64,000 nucleotides of DNA. Source: Tautonia sociabilis. Lineage in GTDB: Bacteria; Planctomycetota; Planctomycetia; Isosphaerales; Isosphaeraceae. Where the stretch lies: the NCBI RefSeq assembly GCF_003977685.1, contig NZ_RYZH01000030.1, positions 1 to 64,000 of the forward strand, written 5' to 3'. The notes under the pieces are model-generated. The model did no database searches. It saw only the letters and a program-made list of their open reading frames with translations, and was not told where the DNA came from. Shown here piece after piece: positions 31,793 through 42,286 of the stretch (positions are counted from its first letter, which is position 1; each line of letters starts with the position of its first letter). The translations under genes and the position numbers were made by a program.

Positions 31793-31821
31793 TTGCCGGT
31801 CCCGGCGGCCTCGGTTACAAT
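31793..31821 (+). promoter_or_regulatory. sigma-70-like promoter of rpmF-rpmB
   Basis: TTGCCG (4 of 6) and TACAAT (5 of 6) with an ideal 17-base spacer, followed by an A/T-rich start region. The leader to the GTG start is about 45 bases. This is the best promoter match in the window. Confidence 0.6.
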
Positions 31822-31873
31822 GGGACCTTTTCCACTATCCACCCGACCCAGGCAGTTCGCCGGAGCGTGTGCC

Positions 31874-32062
31874 GTGGCCGTACCGAAGCGGCGTACATCA
31901 AAGTCCAAGAAGGGGATGCGGCGCAGCCACGACGCCCTTCAGTTCACCATCGTGCTGATCCCCTGCGACCAGTGCGGCAACCTGAAGCCGCGGCATACGG
32001 TTTGCCCCGAGTGCGGCACCTATCGCGGTCGGCAGGTGGTCAAGGTCGGCGACGAGGAGTGA
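31874..32062 (+). CDS. rpmF: 50S ribosomal protein L32
   Basis: 62 aa, starting at GTG (31874) to give the canonical MAVPKRRTSKSKKGMRRSHD. A zinc-ribbon follows: CDQCGNLKPRHTVCPECG, with both Cys pairs kept (a C+ form). A GGAG box lies 8 bases upstream. rpmB follows after 53 bases. In many bacteria rpmF is linked to plsX/fabH; here it is linked to rpmB. Confidence 0.95.
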   Translation: MAVPKRRTSKSKKGMRRSHDALQFTIVLIPCDQCGNLKPRHTVCPECGTYRGRQVVKVGDEE

Positions 32063-32115
32063 GCGGTCCCGATCCCCAGCGATCGCGGCACCCGCGTTGA
32101 CCAGGAGTCAGTCCG

Positions 32116-32436
32116 ATGGGACGGCAGTGCGAAGTTAGCGGCAAGAAGACGTCGTTCGGCAACCATGTGACCACACGCGGCAAGGCCAAGTACCTTGGCG
32201 GCGTCGGCACCAAGATCACCGGCATCAGCCGGCGGAAGTTCAAGCCGAACCTCCGGTCGATCAAGGTCTGGCTGCCCAACGGCACGACCCGGCGCGTCCG
32301 CGTGGCGACCTCGGTGATCCGAGAGGGCAAGCTCACCCTCGAGGTCGACGGCAAGATGCAGACCTTCCCGCTGATCAAGGCCTCCAAGGGCAGCCGGGAG
32401 GCCCGAGAGAAGCTGGGGAACCTCTACCCGCTCTGA
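32116..32436 (+). CDS. rpmB: 50S ribosomal protein L28, extended form
   Basis: 106 aa compared with about 60-80 in most bacteria. The N-terminus MGRQCEVSGKKTSFGNHVT and the core RKFKPNLRSIKVWLPNGTTR are diagnostic. Between them is an extra segment (RGKAKYLGGVGTKITGIS), and the C-terminus has an added helix (KASKGSREAREKLGNLYPL). An AGGAG box lies 8 bases before the ATG. Confidence 0.92.
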   Translation: MGRQCEVSGKKTSFGNHVTTRGKAKYLGGVGTKITGISRRKFKPNLRSIKVWLPNGTTRRVRVATSVIREGKLTLEVDGKMQTFPLIKASKGSREAREKLGNLYPL

Positions 32437-32507
32437 TCCGGGCGCGGGAGCTGGCCTGGGTCCAGGCCCCTGCTTGCGACCGGGGCACCGCGCGTCGACC
32501 GTCCGGG

Positions 32508-32556
32508 ACCGCCGGCCCTCCGGCGGTTCGCGTCCCTCTTTGGGGCGAGCCGCCCC
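32508..32556 (+). terminator. two consecutive hairpins after rpmB
   Basis: ACCGCCGG-CCCT-CCGGCGGT at 32508-32527, then GGGGCG-AGC-CGCCCC at 32542-32556 followed by GCTTTCCC. Together they end the rpmF-rpmB unit. Confidence 0.6.
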
Positions 32557-32989
32557 GCTTTCCCATCCGTCCTCAGTGTCCCCTCCGGGGATGATCTCCC
32601 CATCCCATCTCCCTCGAATCCGAACCGAAGCCTTGTCCCCTGGGCTGGGCGGTCATCCCATCACCCATCCGTCCCCGCCCACCGCGAGATTCCCCAGCCC
32701 CGTTGGCGAGGCTCGCCCGCGGCGACCCCGGCCGGGCACGCCGCTCTTCGCCTCCGAGCACGCCTGACTTCCGGAGTCAACATTCCGCGTCGCTCGGCCG
32801 CAGCGCCTCTGGAATCCCCTTCTGGAGCTTGACAAAATTCCCACACGGCCAAGTCCGGAGGGATGCGTTGATCAATCTCGGGATGTGGACGAGCCGGGGG
32901 AGCGTGAGGGAGTGTGTCGGGCCGGTCGTCCCCTCGCCACAATCGCTAGCACGGACCGGAGTTGGAGGCTGAGGAGCGAGGCCCGTTGG
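32557..32989. other. intergenic stretch before the sigma factor gene
   Basis: 433 bases with no credible gene. A TTGACA at 32829-32834 sits in an A+T-rich pocket (CTTGACAAAATTCCC) without a convincing -10 at 16-18 bases. It is the best promoter hint for the gene at 32990. Confidence 0.35.
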
Positions 32990-33715
32990 ATGGACGATGA
33001 CGCCGCCAAGGTCGCCCGAATCGGCCGACTCCCTGCTCAGGGAGAGGCGCGGGTGGCCGATTTCCCCCTCGACCCCACGGAACGGGAGGCGATCCTGGAT
33101 CGCTACCAGGAGGCGGTTCGACTTTATCTCGGAGGGGCCGTCGGCCACGCGGAAGATGCCGACGCCCTCTTCCTCGAGTTCTCCCGACGCTTGCTCCAGG
33201 AGGGGGATCGATCCGCCGGTCTCCTCCGCGATCGCTTCGGCTCCGGCCTCGCCCTCCTGGTCGTGGCCCACCGCCGGGATGCCCAGACGGTCCACGACCT
33301 TCAGGAGCTTCGAGGCCTGACCGAGGCGGACGAGGAGATCGGCCGCTTCAACGCGATCTGGAGGGAGGAACTCCTCCGGCGCGCCTGGCGGCGGCTGGAA
33401 GACATCGAGCGCCAGACCGGACGCCCCTTCCACACGACGCTCCGCTCTCGAGTCGATGCCCCGGGCCTCTCGTCCGCCGAGTTGGCCGATCGGGTCGGCG
33501 GCCAGCTCGGGCGCGAGCTCTCTGTCCCCACCACCCGACAACTCCTTCGCGAGGCCCGGGCCGAGTTCTCCCGGCTGCTGCTCGACGAGGTGGTCGCTAC
33601 CCTTCCCAGCCGCGCCCCCTTCACCCTGATCGAGCGCGAACTGATCGACACCGGCCTGCTCGCGTTCTGCCGAGAGGCGATCGATCGCATCCGCCCGGCT
33701 TCCCGGCGGCGGTGA
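32990..33715 (+). CDS. ECF-like RNA polymerase sigma factor (divergent, probable)
   Basis: 241 aa. Residues about 30-80 (ERAEILDRYQEAVRLYL-like core, then HAEDADALFLEFSRRLLQEG) resemble sigma region 2, where 'DAEDxxQxFFxxLL' is usual. The planctomycete style 'FGSGLALLVVAHRRDAQ' takes the place of 'RFRxYLxxxLxHF'. The C-terminal half (LSSAELADRVGGQLGRELSV, TRQLLREARAEFSRLLLDEV) resembles the helix-turn-helix of region 4. The match is loose, so another helical regulator is possible. The ATG has a GAGGAGCGAGG box. There is no adjacent anti-sigma gene. Confidence 0.5.
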   Translation: MDDDAAKVARIGRLPAQGEARVADFPLDPTEREAILDRYQEAVRLYLGGAVGHAEDADALFLEFSRRLLQEGDRSAGLLRDRFGSGLALLVVAHRRDAQTVHDLQELRGLTEADEEIGRFNAIWREELLRRAWRRLEDIERQTGRPFHTTLRSRVDAPGLSSAELADRVGGQLGRELSVPTTRQLLREARAEFSRLLLDEVVATLPSRAPFTLIERELIDTGLLAFCREAIDRIRPASRRR

Positions 33716-33902
33716 TCCGGACCGTCTCGATTCAACCCGCCTGCGCGGAGCCCTCGCAAGCAAGGACGCCACCAATCGCGAGAACCTGTTCCCTCCCCGA
33801 CTCCCCGCCCTGAAGAGCCCGGAGTCCGAGAGAGCCATCACGAGCGGAGGGGCCGGAGCCAGCCCCCCCGCTTCCGGTCGACCCCGGTCAGCTCAGGTCG
33901 GC

Positions 33903-34145
33903 TCAGTTGAGCTCGGCTGTGACGGTAGGGTCAATCAACTTCTCGACAACGACCAGCGCGTCATCAGCCCGGCGGCGATCGGCGTACTTCGCCAGGGGCG
34001 CCGACGGGGAACCATCCCGGTAGATGCCGACAACGGCGTACAGGCCGCGATAGGCGACCACCTCGGCCCGCTCGAACAGCCCCGAACGGATCAAGGAGGC
34101 CAGGTTGCGCTGCCACAGGGTCGTCTCGGCGATGGGAGCGATCAT
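33903..34145 (-). CDS. hypothetical protein, 80 aa
   Basis: Not recognised. It starts MIAPIAETTLWQRNLASLIR with a strong GAGGAGG box 7 bases before the ATG, which supports it as a real gene. The middle (AEVVAYRGLYAVVGIYRDGS) looks like a beta hairpin and the end is acidic-helical. No signal or membrane segment. Confidence 0.5.
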   Translation of the reverse strand: MIAPIAETTLWQRNLASLIRSGLFERAEVVAYRGLYAVVGIYRDGSPSAPLAKYADRRRADDALVVVEKLIDPTVTAELN

Positions 34146-34362
34146 CGTTGACCTCCTCGCACCAGGAGCCTCGGGTCGTTTTCTCGGGTTCTCCTCGACG
34201 ACGGTCGTCTCGGTTTTCCCCAGAAATTCTACGACGGTGCGACGCCGATGGTTCTCCGATCCGGGGCGAAGCCACCGTCGGCCATCGCCCCGCATGCGCC
34301 GGACCAACACGACGGCCACATCGGGAAATTCGACCGATTCGGACGGAGATTGGGCGAGATTG

Positions 34363-34383
34363 GCCCGACGGTCGCGGTCGGGC
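34363..34383 (-). terminator. hairpin directly after the DUF1501 stop
   Basis: GCCCGAC-(7)-GTCGGGC on the minus strand, touching the stop codon. No U-tract. Confidence 0.4.
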
Positions 34384-35817
<1,434 letters not shown>

Positions 35818-35853
35818 GGCGGGGGCTCCGGCGGCCGGAGGGGGCGCGGCCGA

Positions 35854-38793
35854 TCAATCGATGTATCGAAATTCCTTGGCGATCAGCAGGGCGTGGCAGA
35901 GGTCGGCCCAGGCCTCGACGCCCGCCCGGCCCGCGGCCTCTCCCTCGCGGAGGAACGCGATCGCCCGCTCGCGCTCTGCCCCGATCGGCGGCCGGCTGTA
36001 GGCCGATTCGTAGAGGGCGTCGACGACCTCCTCGGGGGAGGCCCCGGGAGCCGACGCGGCCCGCCCCGCCCAGAGCCGGGCCTGCTCCACGACAAACGGG
36101 TCGTTCATCAGGGCCAGCGCCTGCGCCGGCACGTTCGAGGCATCCCGCCTGCCCCGGCAGGTGGCCGGGCTGGGGAAGTCGAAGGCGAGCAAAAACGGGG
36201 AAAGAAAGTTTCTTCGGATGTTGATGTAAAGGCTTCGCCTTCCGTCGCCATCGATCGGCCCCGAGTTCGACGGCCGGCCTCTCCCTTCCATGAACGGCGA
36301 CAGGTACGGCGGGACGCTCGGCCCGAACAGTTTCGGCTCGAGCCGGCCGGAGAGGGCGAGCATCGCGTCTCGGATCGCCTCGGCCTCCAGTCTCTTCAGG
36401 TTCATCCGGTGGAGCAGCGCATTGGTCGGGTCGGCCGCCTCGGCCTCCGGGAAGAGCCGGCTGGACATCCGGTAGGCGCTGGAGGTCATGATCAGGCGGT
36501 GCATGTGCTTGATCGACCATCCAGAGCGGATGAACTCGCTCGCCAGCCAGTCGAGCAGCTCCGGATGCGTCGGCGGCTGTCCCATCGCCCCGAAGTCATC
36601 CGGCGAGGCGACGATCCCCCGGCCGAAGTGGTGCGCCCAGAGGCGGTTGACCAGTACCCGGGCCGTCAGCGGGTTGGCTGGGTCGGCGATTCTCCTCGCC
36701 AGTGCCAGCCGGTTGTCGGCGCGGTCCTCCCGGCCTCGGCTGAGCACCTCCAGGAACCGCCTCGGCACGACCTCTCCCAGGTTCTTCGAGCTGCCCCGGA
36801 TGTGGACCGGGACGTCGATCCCCGTCCCCTCGGCCGCGGCCAGGGCGAGGGTCGGCTCGGGCAGCTCGGCGGCGACCTGCCGGTACCGGTCGATCAGCGA
36901 GGCCGCCTCGGCGGGCAACTCGCCGTGGGCGACCCGCCCCCGAGCCGGCCCCGGCTTCGCCTCCCCGGCAGGGACCGGCGGCTCGGGGTGGATTGAGGTG
37001 ACGATCGCCCCCACGGCGAGCCAGCCGTCCCCCGGCCAGAGGCCGGAGGTTCCCCCCGTGTAGTTCGACGAGGCGCCGTCGGCCAGCTCGAGGTAGGCGA
37101 GGTGCCCTTGCCACATCGAGACGTCCATCGTTGCCCATCTCGGGCCGTCGCCGTGGTTCACGCCGATCGTCAGGCCGCCGTAGATCGGGCTGCGGATTTT
37201 CTCGAAGCCGTCGACGACGAGATTGATCCGCCCCCCCGTCCCGGCGACCAGCAGGTGCAGATAAGGCGATTCGATCTCGAACGTGCGCGAGCGGAGCACC
37301 CCTTGCAAGGTCGTCGCGATCGCTCCGCTGTGCGCCCAGCCGGCTTCGAGCCGAAGGAGGCCCCCGTCCGGGTCCGGTGTCACGTCGCCCGGTCGGGTCG
37401 GGCCGTCGCCGAAGGCCTGCCCGGAGGGGAACCAGCCGTCGAACGAATCGCCCGAGAATTCCTCGAACAGGGCGTCTCCCTCGCGGAGCGGCAGCGCGGG
37501 AGGTCCGGCGGCCTCGGAGCGGGGGAGCCCGGCGGCGAGGGCCGATCGGATCGACTGGAGTTCGAGTACGCGATCGTCGATGCGGTCGGGAGGGTCGAGG
37601 AACGCGTACTGGTGCCGGAGGCTCTGCAGGTGCCCGGCGAGGGCGTAATAGTCCCGGGTGCTGATGGCGTCGAACTTGTGGTCGTGGCAGCGGGCGCAGG
37701 CGATCGTCAGGCCGAGGAACGCCTTGCCGAGCACGTCGATCTGGTTGTCGACCCGCGTCCGCATCTCCTCCCTCACGTCGACGGGGGAGTGGGTCCCCTC
37801 GGCGAAGAAGAACGCCATCGTGCCGAGGATCGACTCGTTCGTCCCGGTCGTCGGGTGGCGGCGGGGGTTGTCGAGCAGGTCGCCGGCCAGGTGCTCGATC
37901 ACGAATCGGTCGTAGGGCACGTCCTCGTTCAGCGCTCGGATGACGTAATCCCGGTAGCGATGGGCCGTGAGGATGTCGTAGTCGAACTCGTGCCCCGAGG
38001 TCTCCGCGAACCGGACCAGGTCGAGCCAGTGCCTGGCCCAGCGCTCGCCGTAGGACGGAGAGGCCAGCAGGCGGTCGATCAGTCGATCAAAGGCCCCGGG
38101 CCGGTCGTCCTGGAGGAAGGCCTCGATCTCCGCTCGGGTCGGTGGCAGTCCGGTCAGGTCGAAGGTCGCCCGTCGGATCAGCGTCCGCCGATCCGCCTCT
38201 GGCGCCGGCGAGAGCCCCGCCCCTTCCAGGCGAGCCAGCAGGAACCGATCGATCGGGTTCCGGGGCCATCCCCGGGCCGAGACTTCCGGGACCTCCGGCT
38301 CGACGACCGGCTGCAGGCTCCAGTGCCCCGCCCTCGCTTCCAGGTCGAAGGGGTCGGATCCGGCCGTCGCTTCGTCCTCCGGTCCCGAGCCGGCTGGCCA
38401 GGGCGCCCCCATCGCGACCCACTCGGTTAGCCGATCGATGGTTGCGTCGGAGAGTTTTGAATCTGGAGGCATCTGGATGTACGAATCATAACGAATCGCC
38501 TCGATCAGCAGGCTCCCGTCCGGATCCCCGGCGACGACTGGCGGCCCTGAGTCCCCGCCGACCTCCAGCGCCGCCGCCCTCGAATCCAGGCGCAAGCCGG
38601 CCTTCTGGGCTTCGGGCCCGTGGCAGGAGAGGCAGCGCTCGACCAGCACCGGCCGCACGTGGGTCTCGAAGAACGCCAGCCCTTCGGGAGACGGGGCCTC
38701 CTCCTGAGCGGGAGCCGGGCGGATCATCGCCATCAGCAGGATCGCGACGATTCGCAGGATCCGGCGGGATCGGGAGGGAAGGGGCGGTTCCAT
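35854..38793 (-). CDS. PSCyt1-DUF1549-DUF1553 cytochrome-like secreted protein
   Basis: 979 aa. A signal peptide (RRILRIVAILLMAMIRPAPA) precedes a planctomycete cytochrome C-type domain with one heme site, ERCLSCHGPEAQ (CxxCH), and the distal IQMPPDSKLSD Met region. Next come DUF1549 (NPIDRFLLARLEGAGLSP to YGERWARHWLDLVRFAETSG, and a CARCHDHKFD motif), a concanavalin-like insert (about 450-650) and DUF1553 (NPLTARVLVNRLWAHHFGRG to SIKHMHRLIMTSSAYRMSS). The role is unknown, probably periplasmic redox-linked breakdown. The ATG has a GGAGG box. First gene of a two-gene unit with DUF1501. Confidence 0.93.
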   Translation of the reverse strand: MEPPLPSRSRRILRIVAILLMAMIRPAPAQEEAPSPEGLAFFETHVRPVLVERCLSCHGPEAQKAGLRLDSRAAALEVGGDSGPPVVAGDPDGSLLIEAIRYDSYIQMPPDSKLSDATIDRLTEWVAMGAPWPAGSGPEDEATAGSDPFDLEARAGHWSLQPVVEPEVPEVSARGWPRNPIDRFLLARLEGAGLSPAPEADRRTLIRRATFDLTGLPPTRAEIEAFLQDDRPGAFDRLIDRLLASPSYGERWARHWLDLVRFAETSGHEFDYDILTAHRYRDYVIRALNEDVPYDRFVIEHLAGDLLDNPRRHPTTGTNESILGTMAFFFAEGTHSPVDVREEMRTRVDNQIDVLGKAFLGLTIACARCHDHKFDAISTRDYYALAGHLQSLRHQYAFLDPPDRIDDRVLELQSIRSALAAGLPRSEAAGPPALPLREGDALFEEFSGDSFDGWFPSGQAFGDGPTRPGDVTPDPDGGLLRLEAGWAHSGAIATTLQGVLRSRTFEIESPYLHLLVAGTGGRINLVVDGFEKIRSPIYGGLTIGVNHGDGPRWATMDVSMWQGHLAYLELADGASSNYTGGTSGLWPGDGWLAVGAIVTSIHPEPPVPAGEAKPGPARGRVAHGELPAEAASLIDRYRQVAAELPEPTLALAAAEGTGIDVPVHIRGSSKNLGEVVPRRFLEVLSRGREDRADNRLALARRIADPANPLTARVLVNRLWAHHFGRGIVASPDDFGAMGQPPTHPELLDWLASEFIRSGWSIKHMHRLIMTSSAYRMSSRLFPEAEAADPTNALLHRMNLKRLEAEAIRDAMLALSGRLEPKLFGPSVPPYLSPFMEGRGRPSNSGPIDGDGRRSLYINIRRNFLSPFLLAFDFPSPATCRGRRDASNVPAQALALMNDPFVVEQARLWAGRAASAPGASPEEVVDALYESAYSRPPIGAERERAIAFLREGEAAGRAGVEAWADLCHALLIAKEFRYID

Positions 38794-38963
38794 CGGGGCC
38801 TCCGTCGCGGTGGGGCGGGGGGCGAGTCGCGTCGCGGTCTGGCCCAGAGCGGGCGCAATGCCCGAGACTCCCCAACATGCGCGATCGGGGCTCCGATGTC
38901 GAGCGGTTCGACGTCCTCGGCGGGGGCCAATCACCCGAGACTCCACGCCGACCGGGTACCCGA

Positions 38964-39617
38964 TCAGCCCCCGACGAGGGCGATCAGCGCGGCGAGCCCG
39001 ATCAGCGTCGCCAGCACGACCGCCCAGAAGACGGTCGAGAACCGCCAGTCGCCGCCCTCCTCGCGAACCGGGGCGACTTCGTCCCAGTCGGGCTCCTCTT
39101 CGTCCTCCTCCTCGTCGGCGGGGACGGACCACGACTGCGAGAGCAGGATGCGGGCGTCTTGGGAGAAGGCGCGGGGCACCTGGAGCCGGATGCCGCCGAT
39201 CGCGACATGGTAGGCGGTGTTCGTGCCCATCCGGTAGCCGTCGAGCAGGGTCGGCAGCCCCTCGGCGTCGAGCCTCAGGCGGGCTGCCTCCGCCTGGAAG
39301 GGCAAGGGGTAGCTGCCGACCGTCACCCAGTCGATCCGATCGCCGTCGCCAACCGTCAGCGGGGGCTCCGGCCGATCGGCGACCAGCGGCAGCTCGTGTT
39401 TCGGGCACGGCTCGCCTTCGACCAGGGGCCAGAAGGCCTCGCAGACGGTGCAATACCCCTGCGATTCCAGCCGGTCGCCGCATTCGGGGCACAGACCGGA
39501 GTGCGACGCTCGGGGCTTCGAGCACCCCGGGCAGAACCGGGGCGGGTCGGGCCGGCTCCGCTCTCGGAGTTGCTGCAAGCCGGCGTCATCGGATCGCCAA
39601 GGACCGTTCTCCGTCAT
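38964..39617 (-). CDS. zinc-ribbon and DUF2007-like membrane protein
   Basis: 217 aa. Two short zinc ribbons at the N-terminus: CPGCSKPRASHSGLCPECG and CTVCEAFWPLVEGEPCPKH. A DUF2007-like domain (about residues 95-150) follows: VTVGSYPLPFQAEAARLRLD, AEGLPTLLDGYRMG and GGIRLQVPRAFSQDARILL. After an acidic linker (ADEEEDEEEPDWDE) the protein ends in one membrane helix (VFWAVVLATLIGLAALIALVG). DUF2007 proteins are called putative signal transducers, without a defined signal. A cytoplasmic domain with a C-terminal tail anchor is likely. Confidence 0.72.
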   Translation of the reverse strand: MTENGPWRSDDAGLQQLRERSRPDPPRFCPGCSKPRASHSGLCPECGDRLESQGYCTVCEAFWPLVEGEPCPKHELPLVADRPEPPLTVGDGDRIDWVTVGSYPLPFQAEAARLRLDAEGLPTLLDGYRMGTNTAYHVAIGGIRLQVPRAFSQDARILLSQSWSVPADEEEDEEEPDWDEVAPVREEGGDWRFSTVFWAVVLATLIGLAALIALVGG

Positions 39618-39704
39618 CGGATCGCTCCCCGGGCCTCGATCGCTGCCCTCTTCATCATAGTCGTGAGGGGGGCTCGAGGGTACCGGCCCGATCCGCTCCT
39701 CATC

Positions 39705-41483
39705 TCATCGCGTGATCGGACGAGAATCGTGTGCTCGAGACGACGACGCGACCTCGACGGACTCCCCGCGCTGCCGATCCCGGAACGCGACGATCCGGAC
39801 CCCTCCCGAACGATCGGCGACGGCCAGCACCCCGAGATCGGGACAATAGGTCAGGCCCGTCGGGATGATGCTGCCCATGTTGAGCGGCCCCCGCAGGGGC
39901 AGCCGGCCCTTCGCCCTCCGCTCTCGGCCGTCGACCAGCTCCAGGGCCGACCCTCGGGGCAGCGTCGAGACCAGGAGCGGCCCTGCGACGCCGGGCGCAT
40001 CCTCCACGAGCACCGTCTCCCGGTCGGAATCGACGGGCATGAGGATCGCATCTCCCCCGTCTTCGCCGATCGGCGACATGTAGGGGACTTCCAGGTTCGC
40101 CAGCGGCACCCGGCCCGTCTCCACCGGGGAGGCCGGGTCGCTCAGGTCGACCCCGGCGATCTGGCGAGAGCCGGCCAGGACGATCGCCGCGTGCCGGGCC
40201 GACTCGGACAGGACGATCCGCTCCGGGTCGTCCCCCGGGACGGTGAGGGAGAGCCGGGCAAGGATCCGATGATCCTCGGTCCGGTCGCCGACCGACACGA
40301 CGACCAGCGCCGGGTCGGGCTTCCCCTGCTCCCCCTCGGCGTGGCCGGAGGTGAGGACGAACGCCCACCGGCCGTCGGGGCTGAAGGCCAGGTCATCGGG
40401 ATCCCAGCCGACCCGGAACTTCGAGCCGACGGGATTCCCCTGGAGATCGAACGCCTCCCAGAACCCCTCCTCCAGATGCCTCGCGTCTCCGTGGGGGCGC
40501 TGCAAGACGAACAGCCGGCCGCCCGAGGCTCGCACGGCCACCGGCCGGCCGGGTAGCCGAAGATCGCGGAGATGTGTGGCCCGGCCATCCTCGTCGACTC
40601 GGTAGAGCACCGCCCGGTTGTACCTCGGGCACGCGACGGCGAGCACCCGGCCCCCGTCGGCGAAGGTGAGCGACTCGGCTCGTTGATAGCCCGTCCGGAC
40701 TCGAGACACCTCGACCAGCTCCGTGCCGCCGATCCGCAGCGTCGGTGCCGGCCGGCGCGCGAGCGTCACTCCCGCCCCGACCGCCACGGTGGCCGCGATC
40801 GCCCCCAGCGCCCCGAGGACGGCCAGCCCGACACGACCCTCCCGCCTCGGTTTCGGGGCCCCCACCTTCGACTCGGTCCCCTCCCGGATGCGCCGAAGGT
40901 TCGAGCGATGCCGATAGATGAGCATGAGATAAAGCACCACGATCAGGGAGGCCGTCGCGGCGTCCGACGCCGACCACGGCCCCCGGTATCTCGAGAAATG
41001 GACGGCCACGAACACCGTGCCGCCGAGGATCGACGACATCGACACGTACCGGGTGATCGCGAGCACGACGAGGAACCCGACGGCCGCCGCCGCCGCCGCG
41101 GTCGGGTCGAGCGCGAGCACGGCACCGAGGCTGGTCGCCACCCCCTTGCCGCCTCGGAACCTCAGGTAGACCGGATAGTTGTGCCCGACGATCGCCGCCA
41201 GCGCCACCGGGACCGCCAGCAGCGGGACGGCCCGGCCGGTCAGCTCCTCGACCGCGGCCGGGAACCCCAGGGTCGGCCCCAGGCCCTTCGCCAGGTCGAG
41301 CAGCATCACCAGGACGAAATACTTGAACCCGAGCACTCGTCCGACGTTCGTCGCCCCCACGTTGCCCGAGCCGACGGTGCGGATATCGATCCCCTTCGCC
41401 CACCTCGCCGTGAGGAAGCCGAAGGGGATCGAGCCGATGAGGTAGGCGAGCAGCGTCGCGAGGACCGAGAGGGCCAGCGTCAT
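39705..41483 (-). CDS. plsY: PlsY acyltransferase fused to a C-terminal propeller-like domain
   Basis: 592 aa against about 200 for ordinary PlsY. Residues 1-205 are a complete glycerol-3-phosphate acyltransferase that uses acyl-phosphate to make lysophosphatidate: motif 1 GSGNVGATNV (38-47), motif 2 GHNYPVYLRFRGGKGVATSL (100-119), and several helices. An extra helix (218-241, VGLAVLGALGAIAATVAVG) then carries a 350-residue outer domain with repeated beta units (ESLTFADGGRVLAVACPRYN, DPDDLAFSPDGRWAFVLTSG), like a YncE/WD-type propeller. The frame is continuous with no internal start box at the junction. It follows the nucleotidyltransferase by 7 bases. Confidence 0.85.
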   Translation of the reverse strand: MTLALSVLATLLAYLIGSIPFGFLTARWAKGIDIRTVGSGNVGATNVGRVLGFKYFVLVMLLDLAKGLGPTLGFPAAVEELTGRAVPLLAVPVALAAIVGHNYPVYLRFRGGKGVATSLGAVLALDPTAAAAAAVGFLVVLAITRYVSMSSILGGTVFVAVHFSRYRGPWSASDAATASLIVVLYLMLIYRHRSNLRRIREGTESKVGAPKPRREGRVGLAVLGALGAIAATVAVGAGVTLARRPAPTLRIGGTELVEVSRVRTGYQRAESLTFADGGRVLAVACPRYNRAVLYRVDEDGRATHLRDLRLPGRPVAVRASGGRLFVLQRPHGDARHLEEGFWEAFDLQGNPVGSKFRVGWDPDDLAFSPDGRWAFVLTSGHAEGEQGKPDPALVVVSVGDRTEDHRILARLSLTVPGDDPERIVLSESARHAAIVLAGSRQIAGVDLSDPASPVETGRVPLANLEVPYMSPIGEDGGDAILMPVDSDRETVLVEDAPGVAGPLLVSTLPRGSALELVDGRERRAKGRLPLRGPLNMGSIIPTGLTYCPDLGVLAVADRSGGVRIVAFRDRQRGESVEVASSSRAHDSRPITR

Positions 41484-41490
41484 CGTGGGG

Positions 41491-42237
41491 TCACCCGATC
41501 TTGAGCTGAGGCCGGGCCGAGGGGCCGAGGAATTCCGCCCGGCGCGCTTCGAAGATCTCGGTCGCCGCCGCGTAGTCGTCGTGCCGGCCGATGTCGAGCC
41601 AGGTGCACTCTTGCCGGAAGCAGTGGACCGGGTGGCCGGCCCCGCGCATCGTCTCGAGCAGTTCGGGCATGGTCAGTTCCTTCCCCGGTTCGAGGAAGTC
41701 CCAGGCCACCGGGTCGAGCATATACAGGCCCATGCTCACCTGGAACGAGAACTCCGGCTTCTCCCGGTAGCCGGCCAGCACGTGCGGATCCCGGCCGAAT
41801 TCGAGCACGCCGAAGTCGATCCGCACCGTGCGCCGGAACGAGGCGATCGTCGCTCTCGCCCCGTTCTTCCGGTGGAAGTCGGCCATGGCGGCGAAGTTGA
41901 GCGTGGTGAGGATGTCGCCGTTGAGCACCAGCACCGGCTCCCTCGGCCGCTCCACCAGCACCAGGCCGCCCGCCGTGCCCAGCGGCGAGGCCTCGCGCCG
42001 GTACTCGATCCGGGTGCCGAACCGCCGGCCGTTGCCGCAGAACGCCTCGATCAGCTCGGTCAGATATCCGGTGATGATCGTCACGTCCCGGAAGCCGAAC
42101 CGCGCTAGTTGCCGGAGCACGACCTCCAGGATCGGCATCGGCTCGGCCTCTCCCAGCGGCATGAGCGGCTTCGGGAAGACATGCGTGAACGGCCGCAGCC
42201 GCGTCCCCTTGCCGCCCGCCAGTACGATGGCCTGCAT
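41491..42237 (-). CDS. sugar-phosphate nucleotidyltransferase
   Basis: 248 aa GT-A-like NTP transferase that makes NDP-sugars. The signature LAGGKGTRLRPFTHVFPKPL is at residues 6-25, the metal-binding Asp region is PVLVLNGDILTTLNF, and the product-site GVLEFGRDPHVLAGYREKPE is also clear. The C-terminal CTWLDIGRHDDYAAA is typical of glucose-1-phosphate or mannose-1-phosphate transferases; base and sugar specificity are not readable. No left-handed beta-helix follows, so it is a single-domain form. It would feed the glycosyltransferases of this cluster. Confidence 0.88.
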   Translation of the reverse strand: MQAIVLAGGKGTRLRPFTHVFPKPLMPLGEAEPMPILEVVLRQLARFGFRDVTIITGYLTELIEAFCGNGRRFGTRIEYRREASPLGTAGGLVLVERPREPVLVLNGDILTTLNFAAMADFHRKNGARATIASFRRTVRIDFGVLEFGRDPHVLAGYREKPEFSFQVSMGLYMLDPVAWDFLEPGKELTMPELLETMRGAGHPVHCFRQECTWLDIGRHDDYAAATEIFEARRAEFLGPSARPQLKIG

Positions 42238-42286
42238 CGGTCGTTCCTCCGGTCCTCGGTCCGTCTCCTGGCGATCGCTCCGAGAC

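Noticed and set aside
32474..32767. 97-codon plus-strand frame after rpmB
   Set aside because: Pro/Ser/Arg-rich, overlaps the terminator hairpins, and has no start signal.
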